This document shows positions 1 to 8,520 of a stretch of DNA of 64,000 nt, one piece after another. The notes below the pieces were generated by a model that saw only the letters and a list, made by a program, of their open reading frames with translations, did not search any database and was not told the DNA's origin. Origin of the DNA: a virus; IMG/VR virus record IMGVR_UViG_3300033153_013649, positions 62,001 through 126,000 of that record. The stretch is one strand, 5' to 3'. The stretch's first letter is position 1, and each line of letters opens with the position of its first letter. The translations under genes were made by a program, and so were the position numbers.

Positions 1-81
1 TTTCAATATAGAAATATAGGGAAAACAAAAGATGGTAGAATTGTAATGGTAGATTTTGCAGAAGTATATAAAGAGAATTAA
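1..81 (+). CDS. C-terminal end of an unidentified protein (5' cut by window)
   Basis: The frame is open from the window edge to TAA at 79-81 and gives 26 residues. The stretch NIGKTKDGRIVMVDFAE looks like the catalytic-loop-to-DFG end seen in kinase-like phage proteins, but this is too short to assign. The next gene starts after a promoter, so this one probably closes an operon. Confidence 0.6.
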   Translation, partial: FQYRNIGKTKDGRIVMVDFAEVYKEN

Positions 82-85
82 TTTG

Positions 86-115
86 TTGACAAACTATGAA
101 GGGATTTAGTATAAT
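86..115 (+). promoter_or_regulatory. Early promoter (TTGACA-18-TATAAT)
   Basis: TTGACA at 86-91 and TATAAT at 110-115, within the TTTAGTATA context shared by the other early promoters of the window. The expected start of transcription (about 122) lies at or just after the ATG at 118. Confidence 0.8.
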
Positions 116-117
116 AA

Positions 118-480
118 ATGATTAATAATTTTTTTGATGTACTTAAAAATATTACTTATTCCAAAAACCCTAATGATCTTGGAACAAGTGAATATAAGCC
201 TTATATGGTAAATAGATATTTATCTATGCATAAGAATTATTTTTTCTTTGCAGAATTAATGAATAATAATCTCTATCTTCTTTTAAAAGAATATCAAGAA
301 CTTTTATTGTTTTATATTATTCCGAAAAAATGGGTTTTTTTTAAATATATAAAATCCGATAAAAGAAAAAAAGTTAATGGATTTGAAGAGATTCAAAATA
401 AATTTAATTTATCTAATCAAAAAACAAACGAAGTTATAGCATTTCTTAATCGTTTAAATAATGCAAGAGATGGATTTTGA
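118..480 (+). CDS. 62: Sliding-clamp loader small subunit, T4 gp62-like
   Basis: 120 residues. The pattern of an N-terminal LKNITYSK, then YKPYMVNRYLS, and a later PKKW.F.K segment matches the small clamp-loader subunit (gp62) of distant T4-like phages, which works with gp44 to load the sliding clamp for the phage polymerase. It is followed directly by primase, as expected for a replication operon. ATG at 118 has no Shine-Dalgarno sequence and sits at the predicted transcript start, so the mRNA may be leaderless; no other in-frame ATG occurs before codon 29. Family call is from memory of the N-terminal pattern. Confidence 0.65.
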   Translation: MINNFFDVLKNITYSKNPNDLGTSEYKPYMVNRYLSMHKNYFFFAELMNNNLYLLLKEYQELLLFYIIPKKWVFFKYIKSDKRKKVNGFEEIQNKFNLSNQKTNEVIAFLNRLNNARDGF

Positions 481-1517
481 TTGAACATTATATTTTGAAT
501 TCTGGATTAATAGGAGTTACGAAAGTTAGTGAAAATATTTGGAAAGCTCGCTGTCCTGTTTGTGGGGATTCTAAAAAATCATTAACTAAAAAAAGATTTA
601 TTATAATGTTTAAAGAAAAAAGGGTGTTCTGCCATAACTGTAATTATTCTGCTACATTTGAATGGTTTTTGAAAAAAGAAAAACCCGAAATATATGATTC
701 GTATATTAAAGATATATTATCGAAGTCTAAAAAGAGGGAAAAAATTGAATTCAAATTAGATAAAGAACTTATTCAAAGAAGAAAAAAATCATTTAATGAA
801 ATTATAAAGGTTTTTATAAAGCACGGAGGACAGAAAAATATATCTCATATAAAATTTGTATCAGATTATCTGAATTCTAGAGGATTAAACCAATTTAAAC
901 ATAAGTTTTGGTATATTTCAAATTATACAGCATTTGTAAATGATTTAGAAAAAGCAGATAATAAATGTAATCCAAAATCAGATGAACGTCTTGTTATTCC
1001 TTTCGTTATTAATGAAACAAAAGAAATATATGCTATGCAAGGACGAGCTTTGAGAGGTCAAAATCCTAGGTATCTTACTTCAATTTTTACTGAATCAAAA
1101 GGAAAAATCTATAATTATTATAATTTGGATAAAGAATCCTCAGTTTTTATTACAGAGGGGCCAATTGATTCTTTATTTCTTCCTAATGCGTGTGCTCTCG
1201 CAGGGAGTGCGATAACCCGAGATATTCTCGAAAAGTTTAAAGAATTTCAGAAAGAAGTAATTTTTATATTTGATACTGATTTTGTGTATAACAAATCTAT
1301 TAGGAAATCTGTGAATATAATTTTAGATAATGGATTTAATATATTTTTTCCTCCTAAAAAATGGATGAAATATAAAGATATAAATGATATTGTAATAGGT
1401 GAAAGGATAACTACTAAAGATGATCTTAGAATGATTATTTTAGAAAATTCTCATAAAGGGATATTAGGAAAAACTTTATTATCAAAATATCCAATAAAGA
1501 AGGATATATTAAGATGA
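477..1517 (+). CDS. 61: DNA primase, T4 gp61/DnaG-like
   Basis: 346 residues, starting with TTG at 477 that overlaps the TGA of the clamp-loader gene (TTGA). An N-terminal zinc finger is visible (CPVC near residue 25 and CHNC near 54). The middle carries a TOPRIM domain: ITEGPIDSL (acidic EGxxD motif near 226) and IFDTDF (DxD near 264). It would lay RNA primers at the fork together with the gp41-type helicase encoded at 28-30 kb. Length matches T4 gp61 (about 340). Confidence 0.88.
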   Translation: MIEHYILNSGLIGVTKVSENIWKARCPVCGDSKKSLTKKRFIIMFKEKRVFCHNCNYSATFEWFLKKEKPEIYDSYIKDILSKSKKREKIEFKLDKELIQRRKKSFNEIIKVFIKHGGQKNISHIKFVSDYLNSRGLNQFKHKFWYISNYTAFVNDLEKADNKCNPKSDERLVIPFVINETKEIYAMQGRALRGQNPRYLTSIFTESKGKIYNYYNLDKESSVFITEGPIDSLFLPNACALAGSAITRDILEKFKEFQKEVIFIFDTDFVYNKSIRKSVNIILDNGFNIFFPPKKWMKYKDINDIVIGERITTKDDLRMIILENSHKGILGKTLLSKYPIKKDILR

Positions 1518-2410
1518 AAAAACTCGTGAAACTTTTTTCATATCCTGGTGCAAAATATCATATAGTTCCAATTGTTAATAAATTAATAAGTAGATTGGAT
1601 CTAGATATTTATATAGAACCTTTTTTAGGGAGTGGGGATATTTTCTTGAATCTTAATAAGGATTTTAAATTTTATACGTTGAATGATATTAGTTTTGATT
1701 TGATGAATATATGGAATACTTTTAAAGAGATAGATTACGAATTATATAAAAAAGAAATAATGTTTATAAGAAATAAATTTGGAGATATTGGAAAAGATAA
1801 AGAGGCTTATTATACTTTTAGAGATTTTTTTAATGAAAAATTTTATAAGATTTGTGGTAAAGAATATAATAGAAGAGGAATATATCTTCATATTTTAATT
1901 TCCTCTTGTATTAATCATTTAGTGAGATTTGGACCGAAAGGCTTTTCTCAATCGTATGGCAAGAGATGGAATATTCTTTCTGAATTAGATTTTAAGAATT
2001 TCAAAAGAGTTTTAGAAGACGAAACTTTTACTAAACAATTCTTTTTTTGTAATTATAATTGGATTCATATTCCTAATCTTTATAATTATTTAAATCAGGG
2101 GAACGTTCTATTTTTTATGGATCCTCCTTATTATAATTCTCAGATACAAACGTATGGTAAAAATAATTTTAATAGAAACGATTTAATTAAATTTCTTAAA
2201 TTGATTAGTAATGCTAAAAGTAGAATTATATACACAGATATTCTAAATGAATATAATAAAGAATATTTAAAAAATTGGAATAGAATTTCTATTCAAAAAA
2301 ATATGAAAAATGTAGGTCCAAATAAAATTAAAAGAAGTGGGAAGGAAGAATATTTATTTTATAATTTTAATTCTAATAAATTCAGGGAATTAATAAATGA
2401 AAGAATGTAA
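1514..2410 (+). CDS. Dam-type DNA adenine-N6 methyltransferase (D12 class)
   Basis: 298 residues; ATG at 1514 overlaps the primase stop. Motifs in order: FSYPGAK near residue 10 (AdoMet-binding start of D12 enzymes), EPFLGSG near 36 (motif I) and DPPYYNSQ near 203 (catalytic motif IV). These define a Dam/T4 Dam-like enzyme, which methylates adenine N6, usually in GATC-like sites, often to protect phage DNA. Target specificity cannot be read. It sits in the replication operon. Confidence 0.9.
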   Translation: MKKLVKLFSYPGAKYHIVPIVNKLISRLDLDIYIEPFLGSGDIFLNLNKDFKFYTLNDISFDLMNIWNTFKEIDYELYKKEIMFIRNKFGDIGKDKEAYYTFRDFFNEKFYKICGKEYNRRGIYLHILISSCINHLVRFGPKGFSQSYGKRWNILSELDFKNFKRVLEDETFTKQFFFCNYNWIHIPNLYNYLNQGNVLFFMDPPYYNSQIQTYGKNNFNRNDLIKFLKLISNAKSRIIYTDILNEYNKEYLKNWNRISIQKNMKNVGPNKIKRSGKEEYLFYNFNSNKFRELINERM

Positions 2411-2576
2411 ACATTTATCTATAAGATTTGAAGAATGGGCTACTGTAAAAACATGGGTTCATAAACCTGGTTCTAAAACGGATTTAAAATCAAATAAAAA
2501 CGGTTTTTATAGGATTAGAACATATCCTTTGCATCGATGTGAAACATGTGGGCAATTATTACTTATCAAACGTTGA
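2397..2576 (+). CDS. Small CxxC protein of unknown function
   Basis: ATG at 2397 lies within the last codons of the methyltransferase and the frame stops at 2574-2576, giving 59 residues. A C-terminal HRCETCG motif and an early C..H pair suggest a small zinc-binding protein. It bridges the methyltransferase to the nuclease gene. Not recognised. Confidence 0.55.
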   Translation: MKECKHLSIRFEEWATVKTWVHKPGSKTDLKSNKNGFYRIRTYPLHRCETCGQLLLIKR

Positions 2577-2601
2577 GGAATTTCTAAAAAATAATTTAAA
2601 T

Positions 2602-3684
2602 ATGAGAATAGTAATTGGAGATGTACATTGGGGCGTTAGAAATGCGTCTGAATATTATTTAAATAAGCAATTAGAATTCTTTAAGAAGCTTTTTAAAGAT
2701 ATAGATAATAAGTATATTGATGAACTTGAAATGATTATTTTTCTTGGCGATTGGTTAGAAAACCGTCGTTCCTTGAATATTTTAATTCAAAATCATGTTA
2801 TTAAAATTCTAGATAAGTTCGAATCTTATGGAGTTCCTGTTATTCATATATTAGGAAATCACGATGTTTATTTTAAAAATACTAATAAGATAAACGGTCT
2901 AAGACCATTATTAAAGAAATATAAAAATCATATCTTAGTTGATAATGATTTATATATTCATAAATTTGATAACGAATATTATTTATTTGTTCCCTGGATT
3001 AATAAATCGAATGTTCAAGATTTTGCAAGAAAAATAAGAGGATTAAAAAATAAAAGAAGAACAATCGTTTTTGGGCATTTTAACTTTTCAGAATTTACTA
3101 AATTTTCAAGACAAGAAGAAGAAAATATAATTTGCTTTTCTAGTTTTAATCAATTTGCTCATGTATATTCCGGTCATTTTCATTTATACATTAATAAAGG
3201 AAAGGTAACTTATATTGGCTCGATTCTTGATTATAGATGGGGGGAGGAATTAACCCCTCATGGATATATGATAATTGAACCTAATTCAATATCTGACAGG
3301 GGGAATATTATAGATGAAAAAGTAAAAATGGTTTTAAATGAAGAAAATATCCATAGAAAATATATTATTGGATCAAAAGAAGATCGAAAGGAAGTTTTAA
3401 AAACCTGTAAAGATAAAGAAGTAAAAATAGTTCTCCTTAAAAATTTTGAAATGACAAATAATGAATATGATAATTTTATATTTGAAGTTGATAAAAAAGC
3501 TCATTATATACAAGTTCTTTTAGCAAATGACATATACGAAGATGGTAAAGGGGAATTAGTTAATATGGAGTCCTTTGAAGATTTTATTGTTGAGTATTTT
3601 AAAGACAAAAAATACGAAGGAAATATTAATACTAAATTATTAATTAAGATCTTTTTAAATCTATATAAATCAGTGAAGGAATAA
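2602..3684 (+). CDS. 47: SbcD/Mre11-type nuclease, T4 gp47-like
   Basis: About 360 residues from ATG 2602 (MRIVIGDVHWG), which fits the family start better than the upstream GTG at 2539. Metallophosphoesterase motifs are all present: GDVHWG, GDWLEN, GNHD, FGHFN and SGHFH, which bind the two catalytic metals. The family processes DNA ends with an SbcC/gp46 ATPase; no gp46 gene is seen in this window. It belongs to the replication operon, between small genes. Confidence 0.8.
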   Translation: MRIVIGDVHWGVRNASEYYLNKQLEFFKKLFKDIDNKYIDELEMIIFLGDWLENRRSLNILIQNHVIKILDKFESYGVPVIHILGNHDVYFKNTNKINGLRPLLKKYKNHILVDNDLYIHKFDNEYYLFVPWINKSNVQDFARKIRGLKNKRRTIVFGHFNFSEFTKFSRQEEENIICFSSFNQFAHVYSGHFHLYINKGKVTYIGSILDYRWGEELTPHGYMIIEPNSISDRGNIIDEKVKMVLNEENIHRKYIIGSKEDRKEVLKTCKDKEVKIVLLKNFEMTNNEYDNFIFEVDKKAHYIQVLLANDIYEDGKGELVNMESFEDFIVEYFKDKKYEGNINTKLLIKIFLNLYKSVKE

Positions 3685-3938
3685 TGAAAAATAAATTATC
3701 AAATCAAAGCGTCAAAGAAATTCCTGGAATTAATAAAGCAAATTATAATTCTAGAGAAAAGAAATTCAAGACCCCTATTTCAACCGAAAACGGATTAAAT
3801 TATAATCAAACTTGGCAGACTAGAAAATTAGTTGCTATTGGTCTTTCAGAATTGCCAGAAGATCGATGGCCATTTAAACACAAGGGAGAAACAGACGAAG
3901 AATTCAAAAAGAGAATAGAAAAATTAAAAAGAGGTTGA
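3684..3938 (+). CDS. Hypothetical protein, 84 residues
   Basis: Starts at TAATG overlap with the nuclease stop. Charged C-terminal half (GETDEEFKKRIEKLKRG) and a central WQTRKLVAIGLSELPEDRWP segment. The stop codon lies inside the -35 box of the following promoter. Not recognised. Confidence 0.6.
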   Translation: MKNKLSNQSVKEIPGINKANYNSREKKFKTPISTENGLNYNQTWQTRKLVAIGLSELPEDRWPFKHKGETDEEFKKRIEKLKRG

Positions 3939-3963
3939 CAAATTCGGTTTTATTTAGTATATT
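3935..3963 (+). promoter_or_regulatory. Early promoter (TTGACA-17-TATATT)
   Basis: TTGACA 3935-3940 and TATATT 3958-3963 with the shared TTTAGTATATTATAATA context. It precedes the phosphoesterase gene, whose ATG at 3983 has an AGAGG ribosome site. Confidence 0.88.
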
Positions 3964-3982
3964 ATAATAAAAAGAGGTAAAG

Positions 3983-4723
3983 ATGTTTTTATTAAATAAA
4001 GAAATAGTAATTTTAGGAGACGTCCATGGGAATTTTAAAGAACTTAAATATATTCTTGAAGACTGGATTCAACCGAAACCTAAATTAGCAATACTTTGTG
4101 GAGATATTGGATTATTTTGGCCGAGAAGTCTTCCGGAGCATAATAAAATATTTTCTGATATTGATATGAAAATATTATTTATTGATGGAAATCATGACCG
4201 ACATGATATTTGGCAGACAGAAAACAGTCCAATTATAGATTCGCTTAAAGCTTCCGGGAAATATTATATGCCAAGAGGTTCTATAGAAAGAATAATGAAT
4301 CAAAATTTTTTATTCCTCGGTGGAGCTCTTTCGATAGATAAATTATTTCGTCTTCCTTATATTTCTTGGTGGCCCGAAGAAGAATTATCTCAAAAGGATT
4401 ATGAAAAAATTGATAAGAATGTTCCAATTGATGTTGTAATTTCTCATGATATTCCAAATTCGTTTAAATTTAAACAATTAGATAGATTTGAAAAACAAGA
4501 TGAACAAACAAGACGGATTCTTGATATTATTCTTCATGAAAAGAAACCGAAAGAGTGGTTTTTTGGCCATCATCATATACAAACTTCAGGAAGATTTGAG
4601 CATGATAATGGTTTGATTACTGATTGGGTTGGATTAACAGATATTCCTAGTTTTCGTCCTGGAGAAGATTATCTTAAAAATTTTAAAAGAGAATATTCTG
4701 AAAAACAAATGTGGCAAGAATGA
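3983..4723 (+). CDS. Calcineurin-like metallophosphoesterase
   Basis: 246 residues. Motifs GDVHGN (residue 12), CGDIG, DGNHDRHD, SHDIP and GHHH in the standard order show a metal-dependent phosphoesterase. It is smaller than and different from the SbcD-like nuclease 300 bases upstream. Substrate is unknown; phage relatives act on nucleotides, phosphoproteins or RNA ends. First gene of an operon that continues into the polymerase C-terminal half. Confidence 0.8.
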   Translation: MFLLNKEIVILGDVHGNFKELKYILEDWIQPKPKLAILCGDIGLFWPRSLPEHNKIFSDIDMKILFIDGNHDRHDIWQTENSPIIDSLKASGKYYMPRGSIERIMNQNFLFLGGALSIDKLFRLPYISWWPEEELSQKDYEKIDKNVPIDVVISHDIPNSFKFKQLDRFEKQDEQTRRILDIILHEKKPKEWFFGHHHIQTSGRFEHDNGLITDWVGLTDIPSFRPGEDYLKNFKREYSEKQMWQE

Positions 4724-4724
4724 A

Positions 4725-5834
4725 ATGGAAAAAAATTCCGATATATCTTTAAAAATAGATAAATTAAAACGAGAAATTTCAATTTTAAATCAAAAACAGC
4801 ATGCTTTTAAAATCTTGCTCAATGCAGGATACGGTGCTTTAGGAAGTGTATATTTTTCTCATTTTGATATTAGATTAGCAGAAGCTGTTACTTATACTTC
4901 TCAACTAGTAATTAGATATATGATTCAATATCTAGAAAAAAATCTTGGAATAGAAATTATATATTCTGACACTGACTCCCTTTACCTTTCTGTAGAACCT
5001 CAAGTTAGAAAATATTGTAAAAAGACAGGTAAGAATTATGAAGATCTGACTTATGAACAAAAGCGAGAAATATATGATTTATTAGATAAGAAGATTTCTA
5101 AAGTTATTAAAAGAGGATATGAATTATTAAGTAAAAGATTAAATGTTCGAGAAAATGATTTTAAAATGGTACGGGAAATTTATGGAAATAAAGCAATTTG
5201 GCTAGGTAAGAAAAATTATTTAATAAAGATGATAGATAAAGATGGAAATTTAAAATCCCCTGAAACTCCTCCTTATGTAAAAGGATTTGATATTGTAAAA
5301 TCAGGAGCTACTACAAAATGGATAATAGAAGCTTTAAAGGAATATGCTGAACTTATATTTACAGAAGATAAAGAAGGGGTAGTTAAGTTCGAAAAAGAAA
5401 AATTCCAAGAATATAAAAAGCAAAATCCATTTTCTCTTTTTAAACCAAAATCTTTATCTTCTATGAATAAATATACTTTCAATTCGAAAGGATGTCCGAT
5501 TCATATTAAAGCGGCTTTAGTTTATAATATGGTAGTAAAAGAACATAATCTTCAAGCGGATTTTCCTGAAGTTTCAGAAGGAAATAAAATTTTATTTGCA
5601 TATATTCAAAAACCTAATAGATTTAATTCTCATGTTATTGGATATTCAGATCAGATAAATGAAGAAAAATTTTGGGAATTCGTGATTAAACATTATACTA
5701 TAAAACTTGATTATCAAAAAATGTGGGACACTGATTTTATTTCTCCAGCAAGAAGATTAACGGATGCTTTAAAATGGGATATATCTAATTTTAATAAATC
5801 AAATTTTGCTAATTTACTAAAGGAAAAGAAATGA
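4725..5834 (+). CDS. 43: DNA polymerase B, C-terminal half (split gene 43)
   Basis: 369 residues that hold only the second half of a family B polymerase. The start (MEKNSDISLKIDKLKREI) is a helix like the second fingers helix; motif B follows (QKQHAFKILLNAGYGALG, residues 23-40), then motif C (YSDTDSLYL, 80-88) with the catalytic aspartates, a KKNYLIKM segment and the thumb. Exonuclease domain and motif A are missing here and are encoded at 51903-53363. Together the halves give 855 residues, close to T4 gp43. The break falls in the loop joining the two fingers helices. No intein pieces are seen, so the halves presumably assemble as two chains. Confidence 0.9.
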   Translation: MEKNSDISLKIDKLKREISILNQKQHAFKILLNAGYGALGSVYFSHFDIRLAEAVTYTSQLVIRYMIQYLEKNLGIEIIYSDTDSLYLSVEPQVRKYCKKTGKNYEDLTYEQKREIYDLLDKKISKVIKRGYELLSKRLNVRENDFKMVREIYGNKAIWLGKKNYLIKMIDKDGNLKSPETPPYVKGFDIVKSGATTKWIIEALKEYAELIFTEDKEGVVKFEKEKFQEYKKQNPFSLFKPKSLSSMNKYTFNSKGCPIHIKAALVYNMVVKEHNLQADFPEVSEGNKILFAYIQKPNRFNSHVIGYSDQINEEKFWEFVIKHYTIKLDYQKMWDTDFISPARRLTDALKWDISNFNKSNFANLLKEKK

Positions 5835-5835
5835 A

Positions 5836-6039
5836 ATGAATTTGAAATATAATTATATTGATTTGAATGAATTTAGTATTTTTTTGACTAAAACTATAGA
5901 TGAATCAGAAAAACTTAAAGAAATAGTTGAACAGATTAATTGGAGATATGCAGATGAAAATAAGCTGCAATTAATAATAAAAATCTCTTGCCTTGAACAA
6001 AGACTTGCAGAATTGAGAAATAAAATCCAAAGGAGTTAA
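5836..6039 (+). CDS. Hypothetical helical protein, 67 residues
   Basis: Follows the polymerase half by one base. Predicted mostly helical with a C-terminal leucine-rich helix (ISCLEQRLAELRNKIQ). Not recognised. Confidence 0.55.
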   Translation: MNLKYNYIDLNEFSIFLTKTIDESEKLKEIVEQINWRYADENKLQLIIKISCLEQRLAELRNKIQRS

Positions 6040-6040
6040 T

Positions 6041-6304
6041 ATGTGGATGGAAATTATAGGAATATCTACCCCTCTGATAGTTATACCTCAAATAATACGA
6101 ATATTAAGAAGAAAATCGGCTGAAGATATAAGTAAATGGTTTTATGTTTTGCTTTTATTTTTTCAAGCAAATTGGTTTAGATATGGAATAATAATAAAGG
6201 ATGTACCTTTAATTCTCAGTGGAGGTATTTCTTGTATTTCTTGTTTAATTGTATTATTCTTTTGTTTTAAATATACTCTCTATAAAAAACGGACATATTT
6301 TTGA
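6041..6304 (+). CDS. SemiSWEET-like PQ-loop sugar transporter
   Basis: 87 residues, three hydrophobic segments (about 3-22, 29-48 and 54-78). The first contains the PQ-loop signature: PQIIRILRRKSAEDIS, closely matching the PQ...K...DIS pattern of bacterial SemiSWEETs, and the second has WFRYGII followed by DVPLIL as in that family. SemiSWEETs are inner-membrane three-helix proteins that dimerise and pass sugars down their gradient. Length is typical for the family. A sugar carrier is unusual in a phage; membrane location and function are inferred from family. Confidence 0.75.
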   Translation: MWMEIIGISTPLIVIPQIIRILRRKSAEDISKWFYVLLLFFQANWFRYGIIIKDVPLILSGGISCISCLIVLFFCFKYTLYKKRTYF

Positions 6305-6332
6305 TTTTAAATTATTATAAAGGGGATAAATT

Positions 6333-6668
6333 ATGTACGAAGAAATGATATCAAATCCTTCCTGGGAATGTAAACGATTACTTATTGAAATATTTGAGAA
6401 GGGACTTAGAAATTTAGTTGCAAAGGGAGATACTAATTGGGATACTTTAAGTGCTAGAAGTCATGTTATTAATGCAGTAATACGTTTTAGAGATTTTGAA
6501 AATCTCATTTATTGGGAAGAGAATATGTGTAAAGATATAGAAGGAAATTCCTCTTTAGTTAATTTTTCAGATGAAGAATTGGATCTATTAGTAGACGGTA
6601 TAACATCAGCAGTGTTTGCATATTATCAATTAATAAAACAAAAAGGGAAAATAGATGAACAATGCTAA
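6333..6668 (+). CDS. Hypothetical protein, 111 residues
   Basis: Good ribosome site (AAAGGGG) before ATG 6333. Predicted helical, soluble, acidic. Overlaps the next gene by 14 bases. Not recognised. Confidence 0.6.
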   Translation: MYEEMISNPSWECKRLLIEIFEKGLRNLVAKGDTNWDTLSARSHVINAVIRFRDFENLIYWEENMCKDIEGNSSLVNFSDEELDLLVDGITSAVFAYYQLIKQKGKIDEQC

Positions 6669-7143
6669 TTTCGAAACTTTCTTTTTAGGAGAAAAAGAGA
6701 AAAAATATCAAATTATGGGGGCTAGTGTTGTAGATACTTTAATTGATGAAATTCCAAACGACGGAAAATTTTATGCTCTTTCGTATGAAGATAGAGCTTG
6801 GAGATTGTCGAAAAGAGTTCATGGAAGTATTGAAAAAAAAGAAGAAATTAAACTCACAACAGGTTTTACTTTTCGCCATTTTTCAATGTCAAAAAACGAT
6901 AAGAAATTTAAAATTTATTTTCCAGGAACTTTAATACTATGCCCTTCTGGATTTAATTTAGAAGGGGGAACAAATTATTCAGATGGTTCTTCGAAAGTAT
7001 TATGGTTGGGCCAGAATTCTGAAATTCAAACTGTATCTTATTCTGGAGATATTAATCAGGGGGTTTATCATCCGCTTGGTTGTATAATTCAATCGGGGAT
7101 TATGTTATTTCGTCCTTCTCTTCCGACCTTTGAATTTATATAA
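6655..7143 (+). CDS. Hypothetical protein, 162 residues
   Basis: ATG lies inside the end of the preceding gene. Beta-rich composition with glycine turns (GGTNYSDGSSKVLWLGQ) in the second half. Last gene of the operon begun at 3983, followed by a promoter. Not recognised. Confidence 0.6.
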   Translation: MNNANFETFFLGEKEKKYQIMGASVVDTLIDEIPNDGKFYALSYEDRAWRLSKRVHGSIEKKEEIKLTTGFTFRHFSMSKNDKKFKIYFPGTLILCPSGFNLEGGTNYSDGSSKVLWLGQNSEIQTVSYSGDINQGVYHPLGCIIQSGIMLFRPSLPTFEFI

Positions 7144-7151
7144 AAATAATG

Positions 7152-7181
7152 TTGACAAACTATTATAAGATTTAGTATATT
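7152..7181 (+). promoter_or_regulatory. Early promoter (TTGACA-18-TATATT)
   Basis: TTGACA 7152-7157, TATATT 7176-7181, shared TTTAGTATATTATAT context. Drives the nucleotide-metabolism operon beginning at 7202. Confidence 0.88.
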
Positions 7182-7201
7182 ATATTTTAAAGGAGAAAAG
7201 A

Positions 7202-7789
7202 ATGTCTAATATATATGCGTTTACAGATTTTGAAACAACAGGGGTTAACCCTCTTGTTGATCTTCCGATTGAGATAGGAATAATTTTTACAGATTATAAT
7301 TTTAATATTCTTACTTCGTACGAAGCGCTTATTCGTCAAAAAAAGGTTTTAGTTAGAATTAACGGAATTCCGAAATGGAAACCAGAATTCAGAGAAGCTT
7401 TCGAAGTTCATAATATTTCCCCAGAAGAATATATCAAAAAAGCAAAACCTCCTCAAGCTGTTTGTACTGAAATAAGAATGTTTTGTCAATCTTTATCGAA
7501 AAATCCTTCTAAAGAAATATATATAGTTTCAGATAATCCGTATTTTGAACAAACTTTTATACGTAAACTTTTTGGTCAATCTCAAACTCCTTTTCCTTTT
7601 CATTATAATGCAAGAGGAACTTTGATGATTACTGATCTCGCGGGCGTACGCTCGCACGCGCATACACATAGAGGATTAGAAGACATCAAGGGAACTTATA
7701 TGGATTTTATTGAAGCGTGTAAAAAATTAAATCTGCTTAAAGAAGAAAAAGAAATTTTCAAATTAACGAAAGGAGAAATACTTGGCTAA
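7202..7789 (+). CDS. DEDDh 3'-5' exonuclease (DnaQ-like)
   Basis: 195 residues with AAAGGAG ribosome site. Exo I is TDFETTG (residues 8-14), a middle aspartate motif is YIVSDNPYFEQ, and Exo III is HRGLED near residue 157, the H...D pair of DEDDh enzymes. Such enzymes trim DNA or RNA 3' ends. The gene opens an operon of nucleotide-pool genes, so a role in DNA degradation for nucleotide salvage or in repair is possible but inferred. Confidence 0.78.
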   Translation: MSNIYAFTDFETTGVNPLVDLPIEIGIIFTDYNFNILTSYEALIRQKKVLVRINGIPKWKPEFREAFEVHNISPEEYIKKAKPPQAVCTEIRMFCQSLSKNPSKEIYIVSDNPYFEQTFIRKLFGQSQTPFPFHYNARGTLMITDLAGVRSHAHTHRGLEDIKGTYMDFIEACKKLNLLKEEKEIFKLTKGEILG

Positions 7790-8315
7790 GAAAAACAAAT
7801 GTAAAGATTTAGAGATAAAAGACGTATATAAGGATATCCATCTTAATAATTTACTGCATGCGGGAGATTTAGATGATATAAAAGATCCTCTTCAAGAAAT
7901 GCTTAATCTTCAAAAGAAACTTCAGAAACATATAGCAAAGTCAAAACCAGAATATCAAAAATTATTCGGGAAAGATCTTGGTCCGAAAATGACAGTTACT
8001 AATATGGCTTTATTTTTTATGTTTCAGAATCAATCTATGCTAGATGAGCAACAAGAAGAATTAGAAGCTATCGGTGGGGAAAGATTTGGAAATGCTTCTT
8101 GGAAATATTGGAAGAAAGATCATAAAAATGCTCAGTCTCTAAGATTCATTGACCTTTCTCCGGAAGAGATTCTTGAAGCTAAATATGAATGGATTGATTC
8201 TTGGCATTTTATGATGAATAAAGCAATAGCTCTTGGTTTAACTTCTCAAGAAATAACTAATTTATATTTCGCAAAAAACGCTGAAAATATAAGAAGACAG
8301 AACGAAAATTATTAA
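7782..8315 (+). CDS. 56: dCTP pyrophosphatase/dUTPase, T4 gp56-like
   Basis: 177 residues starting with TTG at 7782 behind AAAGGAG, overlapping the exonuclease end. The whole length matches the T4 gp56 pattern: DPLQEML (35-41), an acidic helix DEQQEEL (88-94), SWKYWK (106-111), SPEEILEAKYEWID (126-139) and the C-terminal LYFAKNAENIRRQ (161-173). These all-alpha NTP pyrophosphatases bind magnesium through the acidic helices and split dCTP and dUTP to the monophosphates. In T4 this keeps cytosine out of DNA and feeds hydroxymethylation; see the gene at 18725. Confidence 0.8.
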   Translation: MAKKNKCKDLEIKDVYKDIHLNNLLHAGDLDDIKDPLQEMLNLQKKLQKHIAKSKPEYQKLFGKDLGPKMTVTNMALFFMFQNQSMLDEQQEELEAIGGERFGNASWKYWKKDHKNAQSLRFIDLSPEEILEAKYEWIDSWHFMMNKAIALGLTSQEITNLYFAKNAENIRRQNENY

Positions 8316-8328
8316 TTAAGGAAAAAAT

Positions 8329-8520
8329 ATGAGTTCTATTAGAATATATTCTCCAATAGGAGAGGAACTTTTTTCTTCTGAAAAAGTAATAGAGATTGAA
8401 TATAAAGTTGATGCTGAATTATTCACGATTCAATTTGTTGATATAACAGAGGAGAAACGTCAGGAATATATTTTTAAAGGAAGAAATCTTATAATTCAGG
8501 AAAAGAGAAATGTCAAATAA
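8329..8520 (+). CDS. Hypothetical protein, 63 residues
   Basis: ATG 8329 behind TAAGGAAA. Small beta-rich protein; overlaps the next gene by 11 bases. Not recognised. Confidence 0.55.
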   Translation: MSSIRIYSPIGEELFSSEKVIEIEYKVDAELFTIQFVDITEEKRQEYIFKGRNLIIQEKRNVK

